DNA of 60,000 nt, taken from NCBI RefSeq assembly GCF_030272615.1, contig NC_081405.1, forward strand, positions 312,648,235-312,708,234, in the 5' to 3' direction. Positions 49,501-60,000 of this stretch are shown here, piece after piece (position 1 is the stretch's first letter; each line of letters starts with the position of its first letter). A program made the position numbers and the translations under genes. Below the pieces are notes generated by a model, which was not told the origin of the DNA, did not search any database, and was given only the letters and a program-made list of their open reading frames with translations. The stretch comes from Cryptomeria japonica. Lineage: Eukaryota; Streptophyta; Pinopsida; Cupressales; Cupressaceae.

Positions 49501-49736
49501 TTGCATCCTTGTTAGCTTGTGGAGTGAAAAGAATTTTCTTGCTGTGCTGGCAAAATGGTTTTCCCATTTGAGAACCATCTATTTGAGCGTGTACAATGTT
49601 ATCAACGACCTCTTGAGTATGGTTATCCGGTATGTACATTATCCCGAGCTTGTTTGCAACTTTCCATATAAATTTCCTTGTTTTTTAGCATGTGTTAGGC
49701 TATTTTAATTTTTTTTTGATTTTTGCCATTGCGTTT

Positions 49737-49990
49737 TAGCGCTTTTGTCTTGTATGTTTGCGCATATGCATTTTATGTTAGCACTTTTGATAGTTTAACG
49801 TAATTGTTTGTTTTGTTCACGCTTTTGTGATGTATGTTAGCGCTTATGCTTTGAGTGTTCGCACATATGTTAAAAAAGTTAGCGCATTCGATTGTTTTCA
49901 CACTTTTACTCCAAGTGTTGGCACTTTCGTGAAAAAGGTTCACGCATATGTGTGTTTGAGCGTCTGTGCTTAATATAATAGCACTTTTGT
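49737..49990 (+). repeat. ~20-bp-period AGCGCTTTTG array upstream of PMD copy B
   Basis: About a dozen cores of the form TTAGCGCTTTTG, TTCGCACATATG or TTCACGCATATG occur near 49737, 49757, 49779, 49816, 49837, 49858, 49880, 49898, 49919, 49940, 49957 and 49979. Spacing is 17-22 bp, and about 37 bp once, where one core is lost. The array precedes PMD copy B as the 1-179 array precedes copy A. Confidence 0.7.
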
Positions 49991-49999
49991 TCCGAGGAA

Positions 50000-50463
50000 G
50001 TGAAAAAATGAATTTGTTTGATTTTGACTATGTTAAAATTCATTTAGTCGATTTGATTAGATATTTTGATGCGTGAATTTGATAGATAGGTATGTTGATT
50101 GATATCTGATTGATAGAGAATTTAATAAATTTGATGATAGGATAAATGATTGAGCGATTTGATTGATAGATTGATATATTAGCTCTAAGAGACTGATTCA
50201 GTCTCTGATAAAGAGCTTGATAGAGTTAATTGAACTCAATGATTGATAGAAATTCATTTGTGATGATTTAAAAGTTGATTTGATACCCCGATTTTCTTTG
50301 TAGGAAAGTTTGGATCGATTGTTGATGTAATTGATCGTTTGTTTGATAGATTGATAGATTAGCGATCTCCTAGATTTGATAGATAGATAATTTATAGAGA
50401 TCAAATTCTCTTGTTAAACAGGAGAAGCTTGATGTTCTCCAGTGTCGGGAGAAATTCCTAGCC
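50000..50463 (+). other. Leader of PMD copy B
   Basis: AT-rich DNA with repeated TTGATAGATTGATAGATTAG-like words; no coding signal before the PMD frame. Confidence 0.5.
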
Positions 50464-52130
50464 ATGTGCCATTTAGTGCCAAAGCTTACAAAAGATGAGA
50501 CTAGACATATAGATTCCTACAGATTATGCCATTTGTTGTACATGCCTGATATTAGCCATAATAGGGGTTTGTTGACTGCCTTAGTAGAGAGATGGCATAG
50601 CAAGCATAACACTTTCCACTTGCCCACTAGTGAGATAAGTGTTACACTCGAGGATGTCTACAAGATTCTACACATCCCCGTGACTGGTGAGTTAGTCTAG
50701 TATAATTTTCAGGATCTTGGAGAGACAAAGGCTTGCAGAGCCGTATTTGGTGATGAGAACATTTTCATAGGAGAGATCCAATGGGAGGATATGATCATGT
50801 ACTACGAGACTTTCCTAGTTATTCTTGTAGGATTGATTGGCAAATTCAACTATCTAGATAGAAGATCTCGAGGTTTCGCTATTGGTTGTGGTGTGATTCT
50901 ATAGAGCATGATGAAGCATTAGACTCGATATGCGTGGGGTGTTTGCATTCTTGCTCATTTGTATCATGATCTTCATGAGGTTGTATTTGATGATGGTGCT
51001 AGTCTGTCTAAAGGATGTACACTTTCAAAGATCTAGTGCAGGGAGCACATTGTTGTTACTCGACCTATCCATCATAGAGTTCGTGGTGATAGGAAGCCAT
51101 ATGTCTATTTATATGTAAGTATCCTTACACAACATAAGCTGGGTAAGATGGAGTATTGGCATATTGGTTCTGGATTCACTGGATATAATCATTTGGAGAC
51201 CCTATATCGAGTGTGAGGCATGGATGGATGATGCATAGACATTACCATATATTTTGCAGAGTAGATATTTGATTGGTTGTACTCTATACATTGTTGAGAG
51301 ACATTTGATTGGTTGTATTTTGAGACAGTTTGGTATCATTAACCACATGCCTACTGGTCTTGCCATGTATGCATGAAAATACAATGATAGTCAAAATTGG
51401 GGACCTTCTTTGTCTTTTGAGATAGCACACATAGAGTTTTTGGCTTCTCCTATGGTAGCTTATGATTTGAGATTACACATTTTGGATCCCGGAGTCATTG
51501 CAGATTATGCTTAGTACATGCTTGCACACCCTTTTCCTCATATCACTGATCCAACAGACCCTCCTCCTAGCTTAGTAGATGAGGAGGATGATTAAGATGG
51601 TCCCATCATTAGGAGATGGAGATGGAGATGAGAGCTTAGAGCTGCTCGAGAGGCTGGAGATGAGGGAGGAGATGGAGGCGGTAGGAGACCTAGGTGGAGA
51701 GGAGATCAATTGAGAGTTCATGGAGGACCTTTTGGACCGATTGGTAGGGTTGGAAGACCACTTCCCATGGGAGAGAGAGATGCAGGACAGATTGAGAGGG
51801 ATACAAGTAGGGAAGGTATGAGATCAGTGAGAGGATTACCATCTATAGGAGGAGGTAGGAGTATTGGATTGGACAGGGGCCGAGGGAGAGGCATTGATTT
51901 TGGTCAGATTCATCCAGATCCTAGGGTTATTACAACTCATGGTGGAGGGGATAAGGTGGAGGAGGATTCAAAGGATCATATTCCTCTCATTAGACGACGG
52001 GTCTTGAGGGCTACTTGGGTTGAGATTCTAGCAAGTGTAGAGGGAGGTGGAGATGAGTGGATTCAGGATGCACCTTTGCAGGATATGCCAGAGAAGGTGA
52101 CTTTGGATGATCTTAGAGCACAGTAGATCA
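50464..52130 (+). pseudogene. Plant mobile domain (PMD) gene, copy B, broken
   Basis: ATG 50464 opens a PMD frame: GLLTALVERWHSKHNTFHLP, VTLEDVYKILHIPVTGELV, YLDRRSRGFAIGCG and YAWGVCILAHLYHDLHEVV, in the order of copy A. Stops follow at 50698-50700 and about 50903 and 50918, all TAG and mostly explicable from CAG. Later conserved pieces show frameshifts. The distal open part (51710-52126) is Gly/Arg-rich (GRGRGIDFGQIHPD) then acidic, where copy A has an acidic and Gly-rich tail. PMD proteins are nuclear regulators in plants, and transposon-carried PMD genes are known. The frame may begin a little upstream, since the reading frame is open back to about 50420. Confidence 0.75.
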
Positions 52131-52499
52131 ACTTAGGGCACATGTGCAGACATTTATGACAGAGAGAGGTAGGGCAGTTAGGAGACAATAGTATACTCAA
52201 GCCCTTCTTGATCACATTCAACAGGTTGGATCTGGCACTCTCTCAGCCAATATTGTCAGAGCACTATTTTTGGCTGGGAAGGAGACAACACACTAGCAAC
52301 AATTATATAAGGATTTAGTCTTAGAGAGCCAGAGAGTAGGGAGCTATCAAAATACTGTGAGGATGGCTAATAACAGTGGTAGGGTCATGGAACCTCCTTA
52401 GAGGAGTGGAGATGGGGGGGGGGGCATCCATCTAGAGGATCTTCTCGCCCATAGCCATAGAGACAGACAAAGTCAGGTGGTAGTGGCACATGACAACTT

Positions 52500-53470
52500 T
52501 GACTTGTAGACATGATTTATATTGATGAGGCACTTGTATTTTATTATTGATCTGATATCATTGTATACTTGGACTTTTTATTTTTTTATGATGATCTATA
52601 TGTAGACATGGACTCTATATGATGATGATCTATGGTTTATTATGAATGCTACTCTAAATGATGATGATCTATGGTTTATTATGCATCATGATTCATATAT
52701 GTAGTGATTATATGGATGATGTTATGATGATATTTTCTTTCCTTTATTTTATGATAATGATGTTCTATAGGCCTTGATGATGAAATGAAAATGCAATTGA
52801 TTTTTGATTTTGATGATCATGGATGCACTTTAATGTTTATGGATGCAAAATGAAAATGAATACTAACTTAAATGATATGCTTTACTTAAATGATGTAAAT
52901 GCAATGAGCTATATGGGAATGCTTCTAATGATTACACATGGAAATGAATGTTGATTTTTTTATTTTTAATGTGTATGCATATAATGATTTGAAATGAAAA
53001 TGATCTACATGCAATGTTTTTTATTTTGATGATTTAAAGATGCAAATGATGATTATGAAATGTAGTTTATGGATGCTTATATGTAATGCTTATATTGATA
53101 AATAAATCTAAGTGCAAAGATGCAACTAAATGACCTTAATGGATAAAAATAACTACAATGATAATGATCCTAATGCAAATAATAATGACGGTTTACTACA
53201 TGATTATGAAATGCACTTAAGGGAATGCAAACTAATGCAATGATTGAATGCAACTAAATAAAATGAATGATAATAACTTAAATGATTCTAAAGATGAATG
53301 CAATGATAAAATGCAAATTGTTTTTGTTTGTCCAAGTATACTCAATCTTTATTTATGACCATTGATCTTTGAATGAATTGAAATGCTTATAATGCAAATG
53401 ACAATGAATTCTTATAATGCAGATGAATTAATGAGCTAATCTAAAATGATCTAACTAAAATGATACTTCC
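52500..53470. repeat. ATG/AAATG-rich low-complexity DNA after PMD copy B
   Basis: Includes two copies of ATGATGATCTATGGTTTATT (about 52620 and 52663) and a long run of words such as AAATGCAAATGATAATG. Copy A has a comparable ATG-rich zone at 2750-3075. No gene. Confidence 0.65.
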
Positions 53471-54585
53471 ATTCTTCACATGTTGTCTTATAACAGTGCT
53501 TGATTTCATCATTGAGCTTTTGAATGTTGTAAGAAAATACAAGCAACTTGACATAATGATTCAAGCTGACCTGAGTATTTCTTACATGGATTTTGATATA
53601 GAAAGTTTATAAAGCAACTTGATATAATGAATCAAGCTGACATGAGTATTTTTTGCAGAATAGACAAGGATTATCCCCTTTCATGTATAACTTAGAACGT
53701 CCTCCTTGATCTTTTACCGATCATATCCTTAGACAAGTACATACTTTTATAAGAGATAAATCACAGACAACAAACAAAGAAAATAATCATGCCCCATCAT
53801 AGATTCTCTAGTCATGGACATCCTTGAGTCGCAAAGAGTACATGATTAGCAATAAAATCAAGATTTAAACATTGATATAATCATCTTGATGAATGATCAT
53901 TGATAATCCTTTATTACTTGTTGGTTTATTCCTTATATCCCAAGTTTCATGATTTAGTTGTTACAAAATACCTTGATCTTTGTTGCTTTGTTGCTTGTTA
54001 TCTGTTTCAAAACCCTAGGTGTTTTGGTTTTTTTCTAAGTTTTCCGAATGTTTTGGATTTTCAAAGATTTAAAAGATAACCTTAGCAAAACGAATTAGGA
54101 TTTTTCCCCCAACGTAAACAAACTTTATTATGGATGTAGAAATGATCAAGATCCAAACCATGGAGGGGTACAATGCAGATATGATTGATAAAATCCAAGA
54201 CAATGACTACACTAAGTATGTCAAAAATTGATAATTGTTGGTAAGCTGCATATTTTCTGTTAGATGATTCAGAGCAATGAATTTGAAAGATGAAATAGAT
54301 AAGCTAAGATAGATGGAAGCAATTGATATGAATAGGATGGAGTGGATAGGTGTGTGAAGCGATCTCATAGATGGAAGAACTCACTTTTAGATAACGCTTG
54401 TTTATCAGATTTTCACTATATAAATTTATTGCATTTTTTCCATATTTGATTTTTTTTCTTCTGTTTTCGCTGTTTTATGCTTTTTAGGGATTTTTCACTT
54501 TTCTGATTTTTATTGATTTCTTCAGGACTTTATATGCTTTTTACTGATTTGTTTAGAACTTTATATCTCAAGGATAGAACTTCTT
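53471..54585. other. Spacer between PMD and pol of element B
   Basis: No coding signal. 54187-54225 (GACTACACTAAGTATGTC) is the uninterrupted counterpart of the insertion site of the tandem element in copy A. Confidence 0.6.
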
Positions 54586-54589
54586 GAGA

Positions 54590-56940
54590 TGGATGGAATT
54601 GATGGGCTCATCAAACCAATCACCTTCAGGGGTAGATAACTTGTATGCTCCTGAGCCATATGCTGCTACTATAACAAAAGGAACTAACCAATTTGGTTCA
54701 AATTTTCCCTTCTTTTCTCGGTCCTGCTGATTTCTCAGATTATCCCTTAGAACTATATCTCCAATCTAAAAAACGCGTGGCTTAACTCTGTGATTATAAA
54801 TTGTCACCATTCTTTGTTGATATTCCTTCAAATGATTTGTTTCATTTTGGCAATGTTCCTGAATCAACTCAAGTTCTTGAAGTCTAGAGACTCATTGTTC
54901 TTCTTCTGGTATAAGATCTTTGAAGGACACTTGTAGAGAAGGTATCTCTACTTCTACTGGTAATATGGCTTCTGATCCACAGACTAAGAAATATGGAGTT
55001 TCCCCCGATGGTGTGCGAATGCTTGTTTGGTATGCCCAAAGAGAACAATTTAGTTGAATGTGCCAGTCTTTACCAGCTTGATTGACTATTTACTTCAGGA
55101 TTTTCAAGATTGTTTTATTTGATGCCTCAGCTTGACCATTTCTATGTGGATAATTTGGTGTAGAAAACCTATGTTGGATATGGAATCGCTCACATAGTTC
55201 CTTTACATCTTGAGTCTTAAATGGTCATCCATTATTAGTGATAATGGTCATAGGGACTCCATAGCAATATATTATATAATTCAAGATCAATTGTGATATT
55301 TGTTTTCCTATCACTTTCGCCAAAGGTACCGCTTCAATCCATTTAGTGAAATACTCAGTAGTAGTCAGAATAAACTTGTGTCCATTAGAGGAGGAATGGT
55401 TTATCTTACCTACCAAATCAAGACCCCACTGGGAGAATGGCCATGAACCTGCCATAGGGGGAAATTCTTGTGTTGGTGCATGGATGAGATTCCCATGGAT
55501 CTAACATTGTTTGCATTTCTTGGCATATATAAATGAATATCTCTCCATAGTAGGCCAATAGTAACCCAAATGAATAAGTTTCTTAGCCAACGTTAATCCA
55601 CTGAGTGTGTGCCACAAATACCTACATGAAATTCGTTAATAACTTTCTAAGATTCTTCTTGTTTGAGACATCTCAATAAAGTTCTATCTAGACCTCGCCT
55701 ATATAAGGTATCAGGAATGATAGTATAATGGGATGGATGACGGATAAAATTTCTTCTCTGATTGTGGGATAAGTCAGGAGGAAGGATATTCTCTTTTAAG
55801 TATTGATAAGTTTGGCCGTATAAGGATTGGTTGGTTCCAAATATATGGCAAATCATGTGGGTATTTTGGGATTCAATGGTAGGATTCAAGATATCTTCCA
55901 CCAGGAATTCATAACGTTGTTGATTTTCCTAATTCTGCAAAAGAGATGCTATTGTAGCCATTGCATCTGTTCCTTTATTCTCATTTCTTGAGATCCGAGT
56001 GAATGATATTTCTTTAAAATCTTCAACCAACTGTTTATAAGGCATGAGCTTGTCATCCTTAGTTTGATAATTATCATTTATTTGGTTGATTATAAGCCGT
56101 GAATCACCATAAACATGTAATTCCTTAATGTTACATTCAATAGCCATTTTGAGCCCAATAGTCAATGCTTCATATACTGCAGTATTGTTTGTGCATGGAA
56201 ACCATAGTCTATATGATTTTGGAATTGCGTGTCCCGGAGGCGAGATAATCAAAATTCTAGCACCTGATCCATATTGTGTATAGGAACCATCAAAGTACAA
56301 CTCCCAAAATTTTGTGCTTATTATCAAAATGTCTACATTAGGAAATTCAATGTGCAATGGTGTGTCATCTTGTAAGGGTGCTTCAGCCAATTGATCAATA
56401 ATTACCTGTCCTTTGATAGCTTTTCGATCAACTTATTCTATATCAAACTCACTTAGTACCATAACCCATTTTGCTATTCTACATGTCAAAGTTGACTTGC
56501 TCAACAAATACTTTAGTGGATCTATTTTTGATATCAGTTTCACAGAATGAGTCAGCATATAATGTTGCAATTTTTGAGTTACGAATACAACTACTAGGCA
56601 TGTCTTCTCAATTGATGTATAGTTCAATTCATAGAGTACAAGTGTTTTACTGATGTAATACACTTCTCTTTCTTTCCCTTCTTCATCATGCTCTGCTAAA
56701 AGAGCTCCTAGTGATACATTTGTTGCTGAGATATAAAGCAACAATGGTTTCCCTTTGATTGGTGATACAAGTACTAGAGGATTCATCAGATATTATTTGA
56801 TTTGCATAAAATCCTTTTCACATTTCTGATCCCATTTGAATGGAACATTTTTATGTAAAAGATGAGTGAATGGATGACATTTATCTACTAATTGAGAGAC
56901 AAATCTTCTGATTAGATCAATTGCACTCATAATCTAACAA
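54590..56940 (-). pseudogene. Tat-lineage gypsy pol, element B (RT end, two RNase H domains, integrase)
   Basis: On minus from 56940: the end of the RT connection (AIDLIRRFVSQLVDKCHPF), a Ty3-type RNase H (56786-56433, LLLYISATNVSLGALLAEHD, with Ala/Asn at sites often Asp), an additional archaeal-type RNase H (56390-55929, LYFDGSYTQYGSGARI, VYGDSRLIINQI), an integrase zinc-finger region, an integrase core with WGLDLVGK and NGQAEASNK, and the C-terminal part with NLRNQQDREKKGKF ending near 54590. The second catalytic Asp of integrase is Asn (TNNG, where copy A has TDNG). Stops include TGA at 55225-55227, also present in copy A, and several TAG/TAA. The double RNase H is the hallmark of the Tat lineage. 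Non-functional. Confidence 0.85.
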
Positions 56941-58040
56941 TTCATCTTTTGGTGCTTAAAATCAACAACGGTTAAAATCGACATACATGCCTTCATATTT
57001 CAATTTGGTGTTTAAAATGGACATGCACATGCATATTCAACACCTCAATTTGGGCTATAAAATGAACATGAATCAGGCTGCATTAGACTAAATCACATTT
57101 GGTTTTCTTAAGGTAAAGAATTTTTATCATGTTTGGGGTGGACCTACTATTGCATTAACTAACTTTCCACCCGCCTTCAGGGTCTTAGGAGAAAGGAAGG
57201 AGGTGACAACGACACCCAATTTTATTTTATTCAACGTAGTGAGGGGTATCTTTGACTGGGGATTTCATCATCCCACAGAGGTACTTCGAATTGGGATGTG
57301 TTGGGATATCATCTCTCCCAGCGTACTCTCGAGTGGGTTTTTCGAGCTGCTATATAAATATACTGGTCAGGCGGCTAGAGTGTAGAGTGAATTCGACGTA
57401 TGTGGTGGCCTTCCCTGCACCGATAAGCTCAACTAAAGTCTTAAGTGGATTTCTCTCAGAATTCATCGTTGGATCGGGACCCCTCAAAACCTTACAATAA
57501 GAACCAACTTAGTAGCCCAAAACCCTACATTTAGTGATTCTAGGAGTGTGGATCGTACCCCATAGATACCCTTCATGTAACTTACACTATAACATAGGAA
57601 TCCCTCAGCTATAAGATCTTCGGATCTTCAGGGTAAGAGAGACTGGAATGCCCGAGAAGTGTGTGTCATGGAGTGGAGCTAGTGCTGCCAGACTCACTAT
57701 CTATTCATTTTGTCTCAGTATTTCATAAGGGCCTCATTGAATGGTGTCCACTTTCTAGCCTAAGATTGTATTCTATGCTTTTTTATGTATTGTTGTATCA
57801 GACTAGTATTGAGTCAGTCCTTTGGGCTATTTCAAGCCCTATCATATGTATCTCTGAATTCTCTGAGATTGTTTGAAAAACTAGTTTAGTTAGCTATATT
57901 TACCTCCAAACAATTGTTCTCAGACTTGAAGAAACTACAAAACTTGTCCTATACACAAAATTATTGAAAACAAAGTCCATTTTTGAAACATCAAAACTCA
58001 AATTTTTACACACTTGTGACCATAGGAAGTCTTTGAATAG
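56941..58040. other. Unassigned region right of truncated element B
   Basis: 56941-57130 is AT-rich. 57136-57860 has more balanced composition and different word use, with an 82-codon plus-strand frame from 57252 and open stretches at 57203 and 57661. I recognise no protein, LTR ends or RNA gene in it. It could be a fragment of another mobile element or transferred organelle DNA; I cannot decide by reading. Confidence 0.4.
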
Positions 58041-58201
58041 TCCTCATTTACGTCCTTACTATCATCCTTAGTATTTGCATAGTCCTCATTTACGTCCTTA
58101 CTATCATCCTTAGTCCTTGCATAGTCCTCATTTACATCCGTATTATCATCCTTAGTCCTTGCATAATCCTCATTTACATCCTTACTATCGTCCTTGCAAA
58201 G
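58041..58201. repeat. 42-bp tandem repeat (~3.8 copies)
   Basis: Units start at 58041, 58083, 58125 and 58167 with TCCTCATTTACGTCCTTACT or a close variant and end GCATAG. The fourth is shortened. Related words continue to about 58250. Confidence 0.9.
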
Positions 58202-58449
58202 TCCTCATTATCATCCTCATATACGTCCTTGTCTAGACCTCATATACGTTTGTCTTAGTCTATCATCAGTTGCATAATCATCCCAGAAAGTCATACCCCA
58301 AACGTCCAAATCACAATCAGAGGATCAATCAAACTCAATCTCAACTCAAACAGGTTGGTCAAGTTCAATCAAACATTGTCACATTCAAAGAAATGGAGAA
58401 AATATCCTACATGTTGTGATCCTAGGTCTAAACCAAACAAGCAAACATC

Positions 58450-59398
58450 ATGGATTGGTATTATACATTTTGTAGGGAAGGTGGAGGATTCATCCCTTCC
58501 ATTCCTATTCCATCGCCATCCATAGAAACCTTAGCTCAACAAATCAATACTTTGCAATGACAAGTGACAACCATGAATAGTCCTGACAGCCATAGGGGCT
58601 GGTTAGAAAATATGATGAGAGAAGTGATGACCATGAGGGGATCAGTATCAGGCCAACCTTCTTCTTCTGGTGAGACCATTCAAACATGCCAACCTTCATT
58701 CTTCAACAAAATTGTTCCTACCTCATTTCAACCAACATTAGAGTCATGTACACCTTGTTTTTCTTTCAATCCACAATATTAATCATACCACTCATATTAA
58801 TCCAATAATCAAATACCTTTCAACCAAAATCAAACCCCATTCAACCAAGGTCAAATTCAAAATTCACACCAACCCAACATTCAAACCCCTTTCAACTAAA
58901 ATCAAACCCCATTCAACCAAGGTCAAAATCAAAATTCACATAAAACCAACATTCAAACCTCTTTCAACCAAAGTCCAAATCAAAATTCATTCAACCAAAA
59001 TAAAACATCTTTCACCCAAAATCATACTCCTTTCAACAAAAATCAAATCCCTTTCAACCAAATCCCAAATAAAACATATGTATCCACCTTTTCATCCTCC
59101 TCTGAAATCACACTAAACCAATCCATGCCATCTCTATCCAATAGCACAACCTCCCAAGGGCTATCCATCGTACAAATCCAATCTAATTCAAGTCATGATT
59201 TAGAGGATCTCATTCAAAATCCTTCTTCATTAGGATAAAATGTTGAAACATTCCAACAATCTCCCATGCATTTCCAAACTCCTTCCTTGTGTCAAGAGGA
59301 TGATCCAAAATAAAAAGAAATGAGTCCTGAAACAAATATAGATCAAGAACAACCACTTCCATCCTACCCAATTTTTGATCAAGATCCCACCGACCAAG
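58450..59398 (+). pseudogene. Gag-like Gln/Asn-rich frame, cut by an LTR
   Basis: A plus-strand frame beginning near 58450 (WYYTFCREGGGFIP, then LAQQINTLQ and MMREVMTMRGSV) leads into a long array of FNQNQTPFNQ-like words (about 58800-59060) and a Ser/Gln/Asp-rich end. Scattered stops break it. The short helical N-terminal part followed by a Q/N-rich stretch resembles the start of plant Ty3/gypsy Gag proteins. It stops at 59399, where a TGTAGACACC LTR start follows, so it appears interrupted by insertion. The assignment is by pattern only. Confidence 0.45.
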
Positions 59399-60000
59399 TG
59401 TAGACACCTAAAATTGTCCAATCTAATTAAATAAATATTTTATTTATTTAATTACTTTAGCCTAATTCTTCTATTAATTAAATAAATCTTTATTTATTTA
59501 ATTAATTCATTTATCCTCTTCTAGCCTTATTTCTCATTTAAATAAATACATTTATTTATTTAAATTATCCTTTTCCTAAATTAAATAAATATTTTACTTA
59601 TTTAATTATCCCATTTCTTCTATTAATTATATAAATCTTTATTTATTTAATTAATTCATTAACCTTTTCTACTAATGACACATGTCATTTATCTCTTAAT
59701 TCATACACTACCTACCCCTCTCATTATTTTATTATTTATTTTACCTACCCTCTAATCATAGCCAACCTCCTTTTACACCTCTCAATCTTATCCCTCCATT
59801 TCATATAGTGTCTTCTATATAGGGAGATTCTTCCTTCATTATCAATCCTAATCAATCATTCTAATCAATCTAACTACTTGATCAATTTGACTACTTGGCA
59901 TATGCGATCCTACTTGCAACCACATTCCGTTCTTTGTTGAGCTCTTGTGCACATAAAATATGAGAGCAAATATATCAAGCAAGATCAATGGAGATAGGAA
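59399..60000 (+). repeat. LTR start running off the window
   Basis: TGTAGACACCTAAAATTGTC opens an AT-rich stretch full of ATTAAATAAATATTTTATTT words, with a TATA-like CTATATAGGGAG near 59815. The U3-like composition resembles the AT-rich part of the LTR at 48105. The right end, the internal region and the target duplication lie beyond base 60000. Confidence 0.5.

Larger units (their letters stand above)
47791..56940 (-). mobile_element. Tat-lineage Ty3/gypsy element B with antisense PMD gene (5'-truncated)
   Basis: Order on plus: LTR, phased motif array, PMD gene (plus), ATG-rich DNA, then pol on minus (integrase, archaeal-type RNase H, RNase H, end of RT). It is truncated at about 56940 in the RT. 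Same gene order, convergent arrangement and protein similarity as element A. It is not interrupted at the site where A holds the tandem element. The left limit is uncertain. Confidence 0.75.

Noticed and set aside
58041-58201. 42-bp repeats as a CRISPR array
   Set aside because: Units are contiguous with no unique spacers, and the genome is plant nuclear DNA.

Overview
This is plant nuclear DNA made almost entirely of nested, decaying LTR retrotransposons. The evidence is the set of plant Ty1/copia and Ty3/gypsy (Tat-lineage) families, captured plant mobile domain (PMD) genes, and premature stops that look like decay of methylated cytosines. I infer a large, repeat-rich seed-plant genome, plausibly a gymnosperm, but the sequence does not name the species. 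I see no tRNA, rRNA or bacterial-type gene. The only candidate host gene is a multi-pass membrane protein at about 42-44 kb, and it is interrupted.

Layout. 1-3817 plus 28512-31389 is one Tat-lineage Ty3/gypsy element ('A'). Its pol is on the minus strand and a PMD gene lies antisense to it, tail to tail. It is split at 3817 by a three-LTR tandem element (3818-28511) with LTRs of about 4.1-4.3 kb and two 2.5 kb internal regions. Each internal region has a tRNA-Arg-like primer site and a Gag-like minus-strand ORF, with no pol. The third LTR was later split by a young Ty1/copia element (19957-26918). That element has LTRs differing at 2 of 480 sites, a perfect 5-bp target duplication and one nonsense codon in its polyprotein.

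31390-35930 is a 3'-truncated LTR element ('C') with a coiled-coil/zinc-knuckle Gag and a second ORF of unknown function. 36020-38928 is a heavily mutated Ty3/gypsy pol with its 3' LTR ('D'). 38929-41300 is AT-rich with no recognisable gene. 42164-44440 is the membrane-protein reading frame (one frame, two stops), followed by a decayed partial duplicate at 45333-47190.

47790-56940 holds a second copy ('B') of the PMD-carrying Tat family, again with PMD on plus and pol (RNase H, archaeal-type RNase H, integrase) on minus. 56941-59398 contains unassigned DNA, a 42-bp tandem repeat and a Gln/Asn-rich gag-like plus-strand frame. That frame is cut at 59399 by the start of another LTR running off the window.

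The most interesting system is the PMD-carrying Tat family. Two diverged copies carry a convergent antisense PMD gene. In both, the DNA ahead of PMD is a ~20-bp-period array of an AGCGC(T/A)-type motif, and a similar array in the opposite orientation lies just inside a primer site beside copy B. PMD proteins such as MAIN and MAIL1 act in silencing and expression control in plants, so a captured PMD gene with its own leader may affect the element's own silencing; that is inference. All coordinates of degenerate elements are approximate unless fixed by TG...CA ends, a target duplication or a primer site.
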